Below, in pieces: positions 37,501 through 49,989 of a DNA stretch of 64,000 nucleotides. This DNA comes from Amaranthus tricolor (Eukaryota > Streptophyta > Magnoliopsida > Caryophyllales > Amaranthaceae). A program made the position numbers and the translations under genes. Positions within the stretch are counted from its first letter, which is position 1, and the number at the start of each line of letters is the position of its first letter. The stretch is from positions 5,178,084 through 5,242,083 of the forward strand of contig NC_080050.1 in the NCBI RefSeq assembly GCF_026212465.1. The letters run 5' to 3'. The notes below the pieces were generated by a model. It worked only from the letters and a program-made list of their open reading frames with translations. It ran no database searches and had not been told where the DNA came from.

Positions 37501-39659
37501 TTTGGTATATATTATTATGTTGAAGTGGTTAGAATTGAAATCATAGCCATATGCCAGAAATTACGTGTTATGTTGCGATTTTATGCGTTTTTAACCGTTT
37601 TTGGCACTTTTAGGCATAAAGTAGCTCAAACTTGGTTTGTTTTGCACGAAACTTGGCACACCAACACTATTTGGTATATATTATTGTGTTGAAGTGGTTA
37701 GAATTAAAAATCATACTCATATGCTAGAAATTACGTGTTAAGTTGCGATTTTATGCGTTTTTAAGCGTTTTTGGCACTTTTGCGCATAAAGTATCTGAAA
37801 GTTGGTTTGTGTTGCACGAAATGTGGCACACAGCACTATTTGGTATATATTATTGTGTTGAATTGGTTTAGAATTTAAAATCATAGTCACATGCTAGAAA
37901 TTACCTGTTAAGTTGCGATTTTATGTGTTTTTAAGCGTTTTAGGCACTTTGCGCACAAATTAGCTCAAACTTGGTTTGTTTTGCGCGAAACTTGGCACAC
38001 AATACTATTTGGTATATATTATTGTGTTGAAGTGGTTAGAATTTAAAATAACAGTCATATGCTAGAAATTACGTGTTAAGTTGCGATTTTATGCGTTATT
38101 AATTGTTTTTGGCACTTTTGCGCATAAAGTAGCTCAAACTAGGTTTGTTTTGCATGAAACATGACGCAAAACACTATTTGGTATATATTATTGTGTTGAA
38201 GTGGTTAGAATTTAAAATCATTTCCATATGCAAGAAATTACGTGTTATGTTGCGATTTTATGCCTTTTTAACCGTTTTTTGGCACTTTTGCGCATAAAGT
38301 AGCTCAAACTTGGTTTGTTTTGCACGAAACTTAACACAAGTCACTATTTGGTATATATTATTGTGTTGAAGTGGTTACAATTGAAAATCATAGCCATATG
38401 CAAGAAATTACGTGTTATGTCGCGATTTTATGCGTTTTTATCCGTTTTTGGCACTTTTAGGCATAAAGTAGCTCAAACTTGGTTGTTTTGCACGAAACAT
38501 GGCACATAACACTATTTGGTATATATCATTGTGTTGAAGTGGTTAGAATTAAAAATCATAATCATATGCTAGAAATTACGTGTTAAGTTGCGATTTTATG
38601 CGTTTTTAAGTGTTTTTGGCACTTTTGCACATAAAGTACCTCAAAGTTGGTTTGTTTTGCACGAAATGTGGCACACAACACTATTTGGTATATATTAATG
38701 TGTTGAATTGGTTAGAATTTAAAATCATAGTCACATGCTAGAAATTACGTGTTAAGTTGCGATTTTATGTGTTTTTAAGCGTTTTAGGCACTTTGCGCAC
38801 AAAATAGCTCAAACTTGGTTTGTTTTGCGCGAAAACTTGGCACACAATACTATTTGGTATATATCATTGTGTTGAAGTGATTAGAATTGAAAATCATGCT
38901 AGAAATTACGTGTTAAGTTGCGATTTTATGCGTTATTAATTGTATTTGGCACTTTTGCGCATAAAGTAGCTCAAACTTGGTTTGTTTTGCATGAAACTTA
39001 ACACAAAACACTATTTGGTATACATTATTGTGTTCAAGTGGTTAGAATTGAAAATCATTGCCATATGCAAGAAATTACGTGTTATGTTGCGATTTTATTC
39101 GTTTGTAACCGTTTTTGGCACTTTTGCGCAAAAAGTAGCTCAAACTTGGTTTGTTTTGCACGAAACTTGGCACACAACACTATTTGGTATATATTATTGT
39201 GTTGAAGTGGTTAGAATTAAAAATCATAATCATATGCTAGAAATTACGTGTTATGTTGCGATTTTATGCGTTTTTTAAGCGTTTTTGGCCCTTTTGCGCA
39301 TAAAGTATATCAAAGTTGGTTTGTTTTGCACGAAATGTGGCACACAACACTATTTGGTATATATTAATGTGTTGAATTGGTTAGAATTTAAAATCATAGT
39401 CACATGCTAGAAATTAAGTGTTAAGTTGCGATTTTATGTGTTTTTAAGCGTTTTAGGCATTTTGCGCAAAAATTAGCTCAAACTTGGTTTGTTTTGCGCG
39501 AAACTTGGCACACAATACTATTTGGTATATATTATTGTGTTGAAGTGGCTAGAATTGAAAATCATAGTCATATGCTAGAAATTACGTGTTAAGTAGCGAT
39601 TTATGCGTTATTAATTGTTTTTGGCACTTTTGCGCATAAAGTAGCTCAAACTAGGTTTG

Positions 39660-41290
39660 TTTTGCATGAAACTTGACACAAAACACTATTTGGTATATTT
39701 TATTGTGTTTAAGTGGGTAGAATTGAAATTGATAGCCATATGCAAGAATTACGTGTTATGTTGCGATTTTATGCGTTTTTAAACGTTTTTGGCACTTTTA
39801 GGCATAAAGTAGCTCAAACTTGGTTTGTTTTGCACGAAACTTGGCACATAACACTATTTGGTATATATTATTGTGTTGAAGTGGTTAGAATTAAAAATCA
39901 TAATCATATGCTAGAAATTACGTGTTAAGTTGCGATTTTATGCGTTCTTAATTATTTTTGGCACTTTTGCGCATAAAGTAGCTCAAACTTAGTTTGTTTT
40001 GCAAGAAACTTAACACAAAAAACTATTTGGTGTATATTATTGTGTTGAACTGGTTAGAATTGAAATTTATTTCCATATGCAAGAAATTACGTGTTATGTT
40101 GCGATTTTATGCGTTTTTAACCGTTTTTGGCACTTTTGCGCATAAAGTAGCTCATACTTGGTTCGTTTTGCACGAAACTTGACGCACATCACTATTTGGT
40201 ATATATTATTATGTTGAAGTGGTTAGAATTGAAAATCATATCCATATGCCAGAAATTACGTGTTATGTTGCAATTTTATGCGTTTTTAACCGTTTTTGGC
40301 ACTTTTAGGTATAAAGTAGCTCAAACTTGGTTTGTATTGCACGAAACTTGGCACACAACACTATTTGGTATATATTATTGTGTTGAAGTGGTTAGAATTA
40401 AAAATCATACTCATATGCTAAAAATTACGTGTTAAGTTGCGATTTTATGCTTTATTAATTATTTTTGGCACTTTTGCGCATAAAGTAGCTCAAACTTGGT
40501 TTGTTTTGCATGAAACTTGACACAAAACACTATTTGGTATATTTTATTGTGTTTAAGTGGGTAGAATTGAAATTGATAGCCATATGCAAGAAATTACGTG
40601 TTATGTTGCGATTTTATGCGTTTTTAACCGTTTTTGGCACTTTTAGGCATAAAGTTGCTCAAACTTGGTTTGTTTTGCACGAAACTTGGCACATAACACT
40701 ATTTGGTATATATTATTGTGTTGAAGTGGTTAGAATTAAAAATCATAATCATATGCTAGAAATTACGTGTTAAGTTGCGATTTTATGCGTTATTAATTGT
40801 TTTTGGCATTTTTGCGCATAAAGTAGCTCAAACTTAGTTTGTTTTGCAAGAAACTTAACACAAAACACTATTTGGTGTATAATATTGTGTTGAACTGGTT
40901 AGAATTGAAATTTATTTCCATATGCAAGAAATTACGTGTTATGTTGCGATTTTATGCGTTTTTAACCGTTTTTTGGCACTTTTGCGCATAAAATAGCTCA
41001 CACTTGGTTCGTTTTGCACGAAACTTGACACACATCACTATTTGGTATATATTATTATGTTGAAATGGTTAGAATTGAAAATCATATCCATATGCCAGAA
41101 ATTACGTGTTATGTTGCAATTTTATGCGTTTTTAACCGTTTTTGTCACTTTTAGGTATAAAGTAGCTCAAACTTGGTTTGTATTGCACGAAATTTGGCAC
41201 ACAACACTATTTGGTATATATTATTGTGTTGAAGTGGTTAGAATTAAAAATCATACTCATATGCTAGAAATTACGTGTTAAGTTGCGATT
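39660..41290. repeat. Five-monomer tandem duplication, about 846 bp
   Basis: The monomer series with 'gggtagaattgaaattgatag', 'gcacataacac', 'cttagtttgttttgcaag' and 'gtattgcacgaaa' occurs twice in a row. Matching anchors are about 40,196 and 41,042 (846 bp apart). The unit is A/C-D-E-A/C-E-like and differs from the standard A-B-C-D-E unit. Confidence 0.72.
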
Positions 41291-44200
41291 TTATGCGTTT
41301 TTAAGCGTTTTTGGCACTTTTGCGCATAAAGTATCTGAAAGTTGGTTTATTTTGCACGAAATGTGGCACACAGCACTATTTGGTATATATTATTGTGTTG
41401 AATTGGTTAGAATTTAAAATCATAGTCACATGCTAGAAATTACGTGTTAAGTTGCGATTTTATGTGTTTTTAAGCGTTTTAGGCACTTTGCGCACAAATT
41501 AGCTCAAACTTGGTTTGTTTTGCGCGAAACTTGGCACACAATACTATTTGGTATATATTATTGTGTTGAAGTGGCTAGAATTTAAAATAATAGTCATATG
41601 CTAGAAATTACGTGTTAAGTTGCGATTTTATGCGTTATTAATTGTTTTTGGCACTTTTGCGCTTAAAGTAGCTCAAACTAGGTTTGTTTTGCATGAAACA
41701 TGACGCAAAACACTATTTGGTATATATTATTGTGTTGAAGTGGTTAGAATTGAAAATCATTTCCATATGCAAGAAATTACGTGTTATGTTGCGATTTTAT
41801 GCCTTTTTAACCGTTTTTGGCACTTTTGCGCATAAAGTAGCTCAAACTTGGTTTGTTTTGCACGAAACTTAACACAAGTCACTATTTGGTATATATTATT
41901 GTGTTGAAGTGGTTAGAATTGAAAATCATAGCCATATGCAAGAAATTACGTGTTATGTCGCGATTTTATGCGTTTTTAACCGTTTTTGGCACTTTTAGGC
42001 ATAAAGTGGGTCATACTTGGTTTGTTTTGCACGAAACATGGCACACAACACTATTTGGTATATATCATTGTGTTGAAGTGGTTAGAATTAAAAATCATAA
42101 TCATATGCTAGAAATTGCGTGTTAAGTTGCGATTTTATGCGTTATTAAGCGTTTTTGGCACTTTTGCACATAAAGTACCTCAAAGTTGGTTTGTTTTGCA
42201 CGAAATGTGGCACACAACACTATTTGGTATATATTATTGTGTTGAATTGGTTAGAATTTAAAATCATAGTCACATGCTAGAAATTACGTGTTAAGTTGCA
42301 ATTTTATGTATTATTAAGCGTTTTAGGCACTTTGCGCACAAATTAGCTCAAATTTTGTTTGTTTTGCGCGAAACTTGGCACACAATACTATTTGGTATAT
42401 ATTATTGTGTTGAAGTGGTTAGAATTGAAAATCATAGTCATATGCTAGAAATTACGTGTTAAGTTGCGATTTTATGCGTTAGTAATTGTTTTTGGCACTT
42501 TTGCGCATAACGTAGCTCAAACTTGGTTTGTTTTGTATGAAACTTAACACAAAACACTATTTGGTATATATTATTGTGTTGAAGTGGATAGAATTGAAAA
42601 TCATTGCCATATGCAAGAAATTACGTGTTATGTTGCAATTTTATTCGTTTGTAACCGTTTTTGGCACTTTTGCGCAAAAAGTGGCTCAAACTTGGTTTTT
42701 TTTGCACAAAACTTGGCACGCAACACTATTTGGTATATATTATTGTGTTGAAATGGTTAGAATTAAAAATCATAATCATATGCTAGAAATTACGTGTTAA
42801 GTTGCGATTTTATGCGTTTTTTAAGCGTTTTTGGCCCTTTTCCGCATAAAGTATCTCAAAGTTGGTTTGTTTTGCACGAAATGTGGCACACAACACCATT
42901 TGGTATATATTATTGTGTTGAATTGGTTAGAATTTAACATGATAGTCACATTCTAGAAATTACGTGTTATGTTGCGATTTTATGTGTTTTTTAGCGTTTT
43001 ACGCATTTTGCGCAAAAATTAGCTCAAACTTGGTTTGTTTTGCGCGAAACTTGGCACACAATACTATTTGGTATATATTATTGTGTTGAAGTGGCTAGAA
43101 TTTAAAATCATAGTCATATGCTAGAAATTACGTGTTAAGTAGCAATTTATGCGTTATTAATTGTTTTTGGCACTTTTGCGCATAAAGTAGCTCAAACTAG
43201 GTTTGTTTTGCATGAAACATGACACAAAACACTATTTGGTATATATTATTGTGTTGAAGTGGTTTGAATTAAAAATCATAATCATATGCTAGAAATTACG
43301 TGTTAAGTTGCGATTTTATGCGTTATTAATTGTATTTGGCACTTTTGCGCATAAAGTAGCTCAAACTTGGTTTGTTTTGCATGAAACTTAACACAAAACA
43401 CTATTTGGTATATATTATTGTGTTGAACTGGTTAGAATTGAAATTCATTTCCATATGCAAGAAATTACGTGTTATGTTGCGATTTTATGCGTTTTTAACC
43501 GTTTTTGGCACTTTTGCGCATAAAGTAGCTCACACTTTGTTCATTTTGCACGAAACTTGACACACATCACTCTTTGGTATATATTATTATGTTGAAGTGG
43601 TTAGAATTGAAAATCATAGCCATATGCCAGAAATTACGTGTTATGTTGCAATTTTATGCGTTTTTAACCGTTTTTGGCACTTTTAGGCATAAAGTAGCTC
43701 AAACTTGGTTTGTTTTGCACGAAACTTGGCACACAACACTATTTGGTATATATTATTGTGTTGAAGTGGTTAGAATTAAAAATCAAACTCATATGCTAGA
43801 AATTACGTGTTAAGTTGCGATTTTATGCGTTATTAATTGTTTTTGGCACTTTTGCGCTTAAAGTAGCTCAAACTAGGTTTGTTTTGCATGAAACATGACG
43901 CAAAACACTATTTGGTATATATTATTGTGTTGAAGTGGTTAGAATTGAAAATCATTTCCATATGCAAGAAATTACGTGCTATGTTGCGATTTTATGCCTT
44001 TTTAACCGTTTTTGGCACTTTTGCGCATAAAGTAGCTCAAACTTGGTTTGTTTTGCACGAAACTTAACACAAGTCACTATTTGGTATATATTCTTGTGTT
44101 GAAGTGTTTAGAATTGAAAATCATAGCCATATGCAAGAAATTGCGTGTTATGTCGCGATTTTATGCGTTTTTAACCGTTTTTGGCACTTTTAGGCATAAA

Positions 44201-45903
44201 GTAGCTCAAACTTGGTTTGTTTTGCACGAAACATGGCACACAACACTATTTGGTATATATCATTGTGTTGAAGTGGTTAGAATTAAAAATCATAATCATA
44301 TGCTAGAAATTGCGTGTTAAGTTGCGATTTTATGCGTTTTTAAGCGTTTTTTGGCACTTTTGCACATAAAGTACCTCAAAGTTGGTTTGTTTTGCACGAA
44401 ATGTGGCACACAACACTATTTGGTATATATTATTGTGTTGAATTGGTTAGAATTTAAAATCATAGTCACATGCTAGAAATTACGTGTTAAGTTGCAATTT
44501 TATGTATTTTTAAGCGTTTTAGGCACTTTGCGCACAAATTAGCTCAAATTTGGTTTGTTTTGCGCGAAACTTGGCACACAATACTATTTGGTATATATTA
44601 TTGTGTTGAAGTGGTTAGAATTGAAAATCATAGTCATATGCTAGAAATTACGTGTTAAGTTGCGATTTTATGCATTAGTAATTGTTTTTGGCACTTTTGC
44701 GCATAATGTAGCTCAAACTTGGTTTGTTTTGTATGAAACTTAACACAAAACACTATTTGGTATATATTATTGTGTTGAAGTGGATAGAATTGAAAATCAT
44801 TGCCATATGTAAGAAATTACGTGTTATGTTGCGATTTTATTCGTTTGTAACCGTTTTTGGCACTTTTGCGCAAAAAGTAGCTCAAACTTGGTTTTTTTGC
44901 ACGAAACTTGGCACGCAACACTATTTGGTATATATTATTGTGTTGAAGTGGTTAGAATTAAAAATCATAATCATATGCTAGAAATTACGTGTTAAGTTGC
45001 GATTTTATGCGTTTTTAAGCGTTTTTGGCCCTTTTCCGCATAAAGTATCTCAAAGTTGGTTTGTTTTGCACGAAATGTGGCACACAACACCATTTGGTAT
45101 ATATTATTGTGTTGAATTGGTTAGAATTTAACATGATAGTCACATTCTAGAAATTACGTGTTAAGTTGCGATTTTATGTGTTTTTTAGCGTTTTACGCAT
45201 TTTGCGCAAAAATTAGCTCAAACTTGGTTTGTTTTGCGCGAAACATGGCACACAATACTATTTGGTATATATTATTGTGTTGAAGTGGCTAGAATTTAAA
45301 ATCATAGTCATATGCTAGAAATTACGTGTTAAGTAGCGATTTATGCGTTATTAATTGTTTTTGGCACTTTTTGCGCATAAAGTAGCTCAAACTAGGTTTT
45401 TTTTGCATGAAACTTGACACAAAACACTATTTGGTATATATAATTGTGTTGAAGAGGTTAGAATCGAAAATCATTTCCATATGCAAGAAATTACGTGTTA
45501 TGTTGCGATTTAATGCGTTTTTAACCGTTTTTGGCACTTTTGCGCATAAAATAGCTCAAACTTGGTTTGTTTTGCACGAAACTTGACACACATCACTATT
45601 TGGTATATTTTATTGTGTTTAAGTGGGTAGAATTGAAATTCTATAGCCATATGCAAGAAATTACGTGTTATGTTGCGATTTTATGCGTTTTTAAACCGTT
45701 TTTTGGCACTTTTAGGCATAAAGTAGCTCAAACTTGGTTTGTTTTGCACGAAACTTGGCACACAACACTATTTGGTATATATTATTGTGTTGAAGTGGTT
45801 AGAATTAAAAAATCATAATCATATGCTAGAAATTACGTGTTAAGTTGCGATTTTATGCGTTATTAATTGTTTTTGGCACTTTTGCGCATAAAGTAGCTCA
45901 AAC

Positions 45904-48900
45904 TTGGTTTGTTTTGCTTGAAACTTAACACAAAACACTATTTGGTACATATTATTGTGTTGAACTGGTTAGAATTGAAATTCATTTCCATATGCAAGAA
46001 ATTACGTGTTATGTTGCGATTTTATGCGTTTTTAACCGTTTTTGGCACTTTTGCGCATAAAGTAGCTCACACTTGGTTCGTTTTGCACGAAACTTGACAC
46101 ACATCACTCTTTGGTATATATTATTATGTTGAAGTGGTTAGAATTGAAAATCATAGCCATATGCCAGAAATTACGTGTTATGTTGCAATTTTATGCGTTT
46201 TTAACCGTTTTTGGCACTTTTAGGCATAAAGTAGCTCAAACTTGGTTTGTTTTGCACGAAACTTGGCACACAACACTATTTGGTATATATTATTGTGTTG
46301 AAGTGGTTAGAATTAAAAATCATACTCATATGCTAGAAATTACGTGTTAAGTTGCGATTTTATGCGTTTTTAAGCGTTTTTGGCACTTTTGCGCATAAAG
46401 TATCTGAAAGTTGGTTTGTGTTGCACGAAATGTGGCACACAGCACTATTTGGTATATATTATTGTGTTGAATTGGTTAGAATTTAAAATCATAGTCACAT
46501 GCTAGAAATTACCTGTTAAGTTGCGATTTTATGTGTTTTTAAGCGTTTTAGGCACTTTGCGCACAAATTAGCTCAAACTTGGTTTGTTTTGTGCGAAACT
46601 TGGCACACAATACTATTTGGTATATATTATTGTTTTGAAGTGGCTAGAATTTAAAATAATAGTCATATGCTAGAAATTACGTGTTAAGTTGCGATTTTAT
46701 GCTTTATTAATTGTTTTTGGCACTTTTGCGCATAAAGTAGCTCAAACTAGGTTTGTTTTGCATGAAACATGACACAAAACACTATTTGGTATATATTATT
46801 GTGTTGAAGTGGTTAGAATTTAAAATCATATCCATATGCAAGAAATTACGTGTTATGTTGCGATTTTATGCCTTTTTAACCGTTTTTGGCACTTTTGCGC
46901 ATAAAGTAGCTCAAACTTGGTTTTTTTTGCACGAAACATGACACAAGTCACTATTTGGTATATATTATTGTGTTGAAGTGGTTAGAATTGCAAATCATAG
47001 CCATATGAAAGAAATTACGTGTTATGTCGCGATTTTATGCGTTTTCAACTGTTTTTTGGCACTTTTAGGCATAAAGTAGCTCAAACTTGGTTTGTTTTGC
47101 ACGAAACTTGGCACATAACACTATTTGGTATATATTATTGTGTTGAAGTGGTTAGAATTAAAAATCATAATCATATGCTAGAAATTACGTGTTAAGTTGC
47201 GAATTTATGCGTTATTAATTATTTTTGGCACTTTTGCGCATAAAGTAGCTCAAACTTAGTTTGTTTTGCAAGAAACTTAACACAAAACACTATTTGTTAT
47301 ATATTATTGTGTTGAACTGGTTAGAATTGAAATTCATTTCCATATGCAAGAAATTACGTGTTATGTTGCGATTTTATGCGTTTTTAACCGTTTTTGGCAC
47401 TTTTGCGCATAAAGTAGCTCACACTTGGTTCGTTTTGCACGAAACTTGACACACATCACTCTTTGGTATATATTATTATGTTGAAGTGGTTAGAATTGAA
47501 AATCATAGCCATATGCCAGAAATTACGTGTTATGTTGCGATTTTATGCGTTTTTAACCGTTTTTGGCACTTTTAGGCATAAAGTAGCTCAAAACTTGGTT
47601 TGTTTTGCACGAAACTTGGCACACAACACTATTTGGTAAATATTATTGTGTTGAAGTGGTTAGAATTAAAAATCATACTCATATGCTAGAAATTACGTGT
47701 TAAGTTGCGATTTTATGCGTTTTTAAGCGTTTTTGGCACTTTTGCGCATAAAGTATCTGAAAGTTGGTTTGTGTTGCACGAAATGTGGCACACAGCACTA
47801 TTTGGTATATATTATTGTGTTGAATTGGTTAGAATTTAAAATCATAGTCACATGCTAGAAATTACGTGTTAAGTTGCGATTTTATGTGTTTTTAAGCGTT
47901 TTAGGCACTTTGCGCACAAATTAGCTCAAACTTGGTTTGTTTTGCGCGAAACTTGGCACACAATACTACTTGGTATATATTATTGTGTTGAAGTGGCTAG
48001 AATTTAAAATAATAGTCATATGCTAGAAATTACTTGTTAAGTTGCGATTTTATGCGTTATTAATTGTTTTTGGCACTTTTGCGCATAAAGTAGCTCAAAC
48101 TAGGTTTGTTTTGCATGGAACATGACACAAAACACTATTTGGTATATATTATTGTGTTGAAGTGGTTAGAATTTAAAATCATTTCCATATGCAAGAAATT
48201 ACGTGTTATGTTGCGATTTTATGCCTTTTTAACCGTTTTTTGGCACTTTTGCGCATAAAGTAGCTCAAACTTGGTTTTTTTTGCACGAAACATGACACAA
48301 GTCACTATTTGGTATATATTATTGTGTTGAAGTGGTTAGAATTGCAAATCATAGCCATATGAAAGAAATTACGTGTTATGTCGCGATTTTATGCGTTTTT
48401 AACTGTTTTTTGGCACTTTTAGGCATAAAGTAGCTCAAACTTGGTTTGTTTTGCACGAAACTTGGCACATAACACTATTTGGTATATATTATTGTATTGA
48501 AGTGGTTAGAATTAAAAATCATAATCATATGCTAGAAATTACGTGTTAAGTTGCGAATTTATGCGTTATTAATTATTTTTGGCACTTTTGCGCATAAAGT
48601 AGCTCAAACTTAGTTTGTTTTGCAAGAAACTTAACACAAAACACTATTTGTTATATATTATTGTGTTGAACTGGTTAGAATTGAAATTCATTTCCATATG
48701 CAAGAAATTACGTGTTATGTTGCGATTTTATGCGTTTTTAACCGTTTTTGGCACTTTTGCGCATAAAGTAGCTCACACTTGGTTCGTTTTGCACGAAACT
48801 TGACACACATCACTATTTGGTATATATTATTATGTTGAATTGGTTAGAATTGAAAATCATAGCCATATGCCAGAAATTACGTGTTATGTTGCGATTTTAT

Positions 48901-49730
48901 GCGTTTTTAACCGTTTTTGGCACTTTTAGGCATAAAGTAGCTCAAAACTTGGTTTGTTTTGCACGAAACTTGGCACACAACACTATTTGGTAAATATTAT
49001 TGTGTTGAAGTGGTTAGAATTAAAAATCATACTCATATGCTAGAAATTACGTGTTAAGTTGCGATTTTATGCGTTTTTAAGCGTTTTTGGCACTTTTGCG
49101 CATAAAGTATCTGAAAGTTGGTTTGTGTTGCATGAAATGTGGCACACAGCACTATTTGGTATATATTATTGTGTTGAATTGGTTAGAATTTAAAATCATA
49201 GTCACATGCTAGAAATTACGTGTTAAGTTGCGATTTTATGTGTTTTTAAGCGTTTTAGGCACTTTGCGCACAAATTAGCTCAAACTTGGTTTGTTTTGCG
49301 CGAAACTTGGCACACAATACTATTTGGTATATATTATTGTGTTGAAGTGGCTAGAATTTAAAATAATAGTCATATGCTAGAAATTACTTGTTAAGTTGCG
49401 ATTTTATGCGTTATTAATTGTTTTTGGCACTTTTGCGCATAAAGTAGCTCAAACTAGGTTTGTTTTGCATGGAACATGACACAAAACACTATTTGGTATA
49501 TATTATTGTGTTGAAGTGGTTAGAATTTAAAATCATTTCCATATGCAAGAAATTACGTGTTATGTTGCGATTTTATGCCTTTTTAACCGTTTTTGGCACT
49601 TTTGCGCATAAAGTAGCTCAAACTTGGATTTTTTTGCACGAAACTTGATACAAGTCACTATTTGGTATATATTATTGTGTTGAAGTGGTTAGAATGCAAA
49701 TCATAGCCATATGAAAGAAATTACGTGTTA
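45904..49730. repeat. Eight-monomer composite HOR in Block II (about 1,353 bp, about 2.8 copies)
   Basis: D-like monomers starting at 45,904, 47,256 and 48,610 give periods of 1,352 and 1,354 bp. Each unit is D-E-A-B-C-D-E-(A/C), that is, a five-monomer unit joined to the three-monomer derivative. Private states repeat in phase: 'cttagtttgttttgcaag' at about 47,255 and 48,609, 'gcgaatttatgcg' at about 47,200 and 48,553, and 'atggaacatgacac' at about 48,114 and 49,469. The third copy departs from the pattern near 49,735, where it becomes a type with 'ttcgtttgtaaccg'. Confidence 0.85.
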
Positions 49731-49989
49731 TGTTGCGATTTTATTCGTTTGTAACCGTTTTTGGCACTTTTGCGCAAAAAGTAGCTCAAACTTGGTTTGA
49801 TTTGCACGAAACTTGGCACACAACACTATTTGGTATATATTATTGTGTTGAAGTGGATAGAATTAAAAATCATAATCATATGCTAGAAATTACGTGTTAT
49901 GTTGCGATTTTATGCGTTTTTAAGCGTTTTTGGCCCTTTTGCGCATAAAGTATCTCAAAGTTGGTTTGTTTTGCACGAAATGTGGCACA

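Larger units (their letters stand above)
33070..38820. repeat. Long collinear segment, second copy (partner 20.60-27.17 kb)
   Basis: This is the partner of the segment at 20,601-27,170. It has one five-monomer unit fewer and keeps the 21 bp deleted at 22,631 in the other copy. It carries many one-base insertions and losses, for example 'agtaaactcaaac' near 35,253, 'accttggttcgtttgcacc' near 37,461 and 'cacaccaacac' near 37,659. The first copy lacks these, which suggests base-level quality is lower here. Confidence 0.8.
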
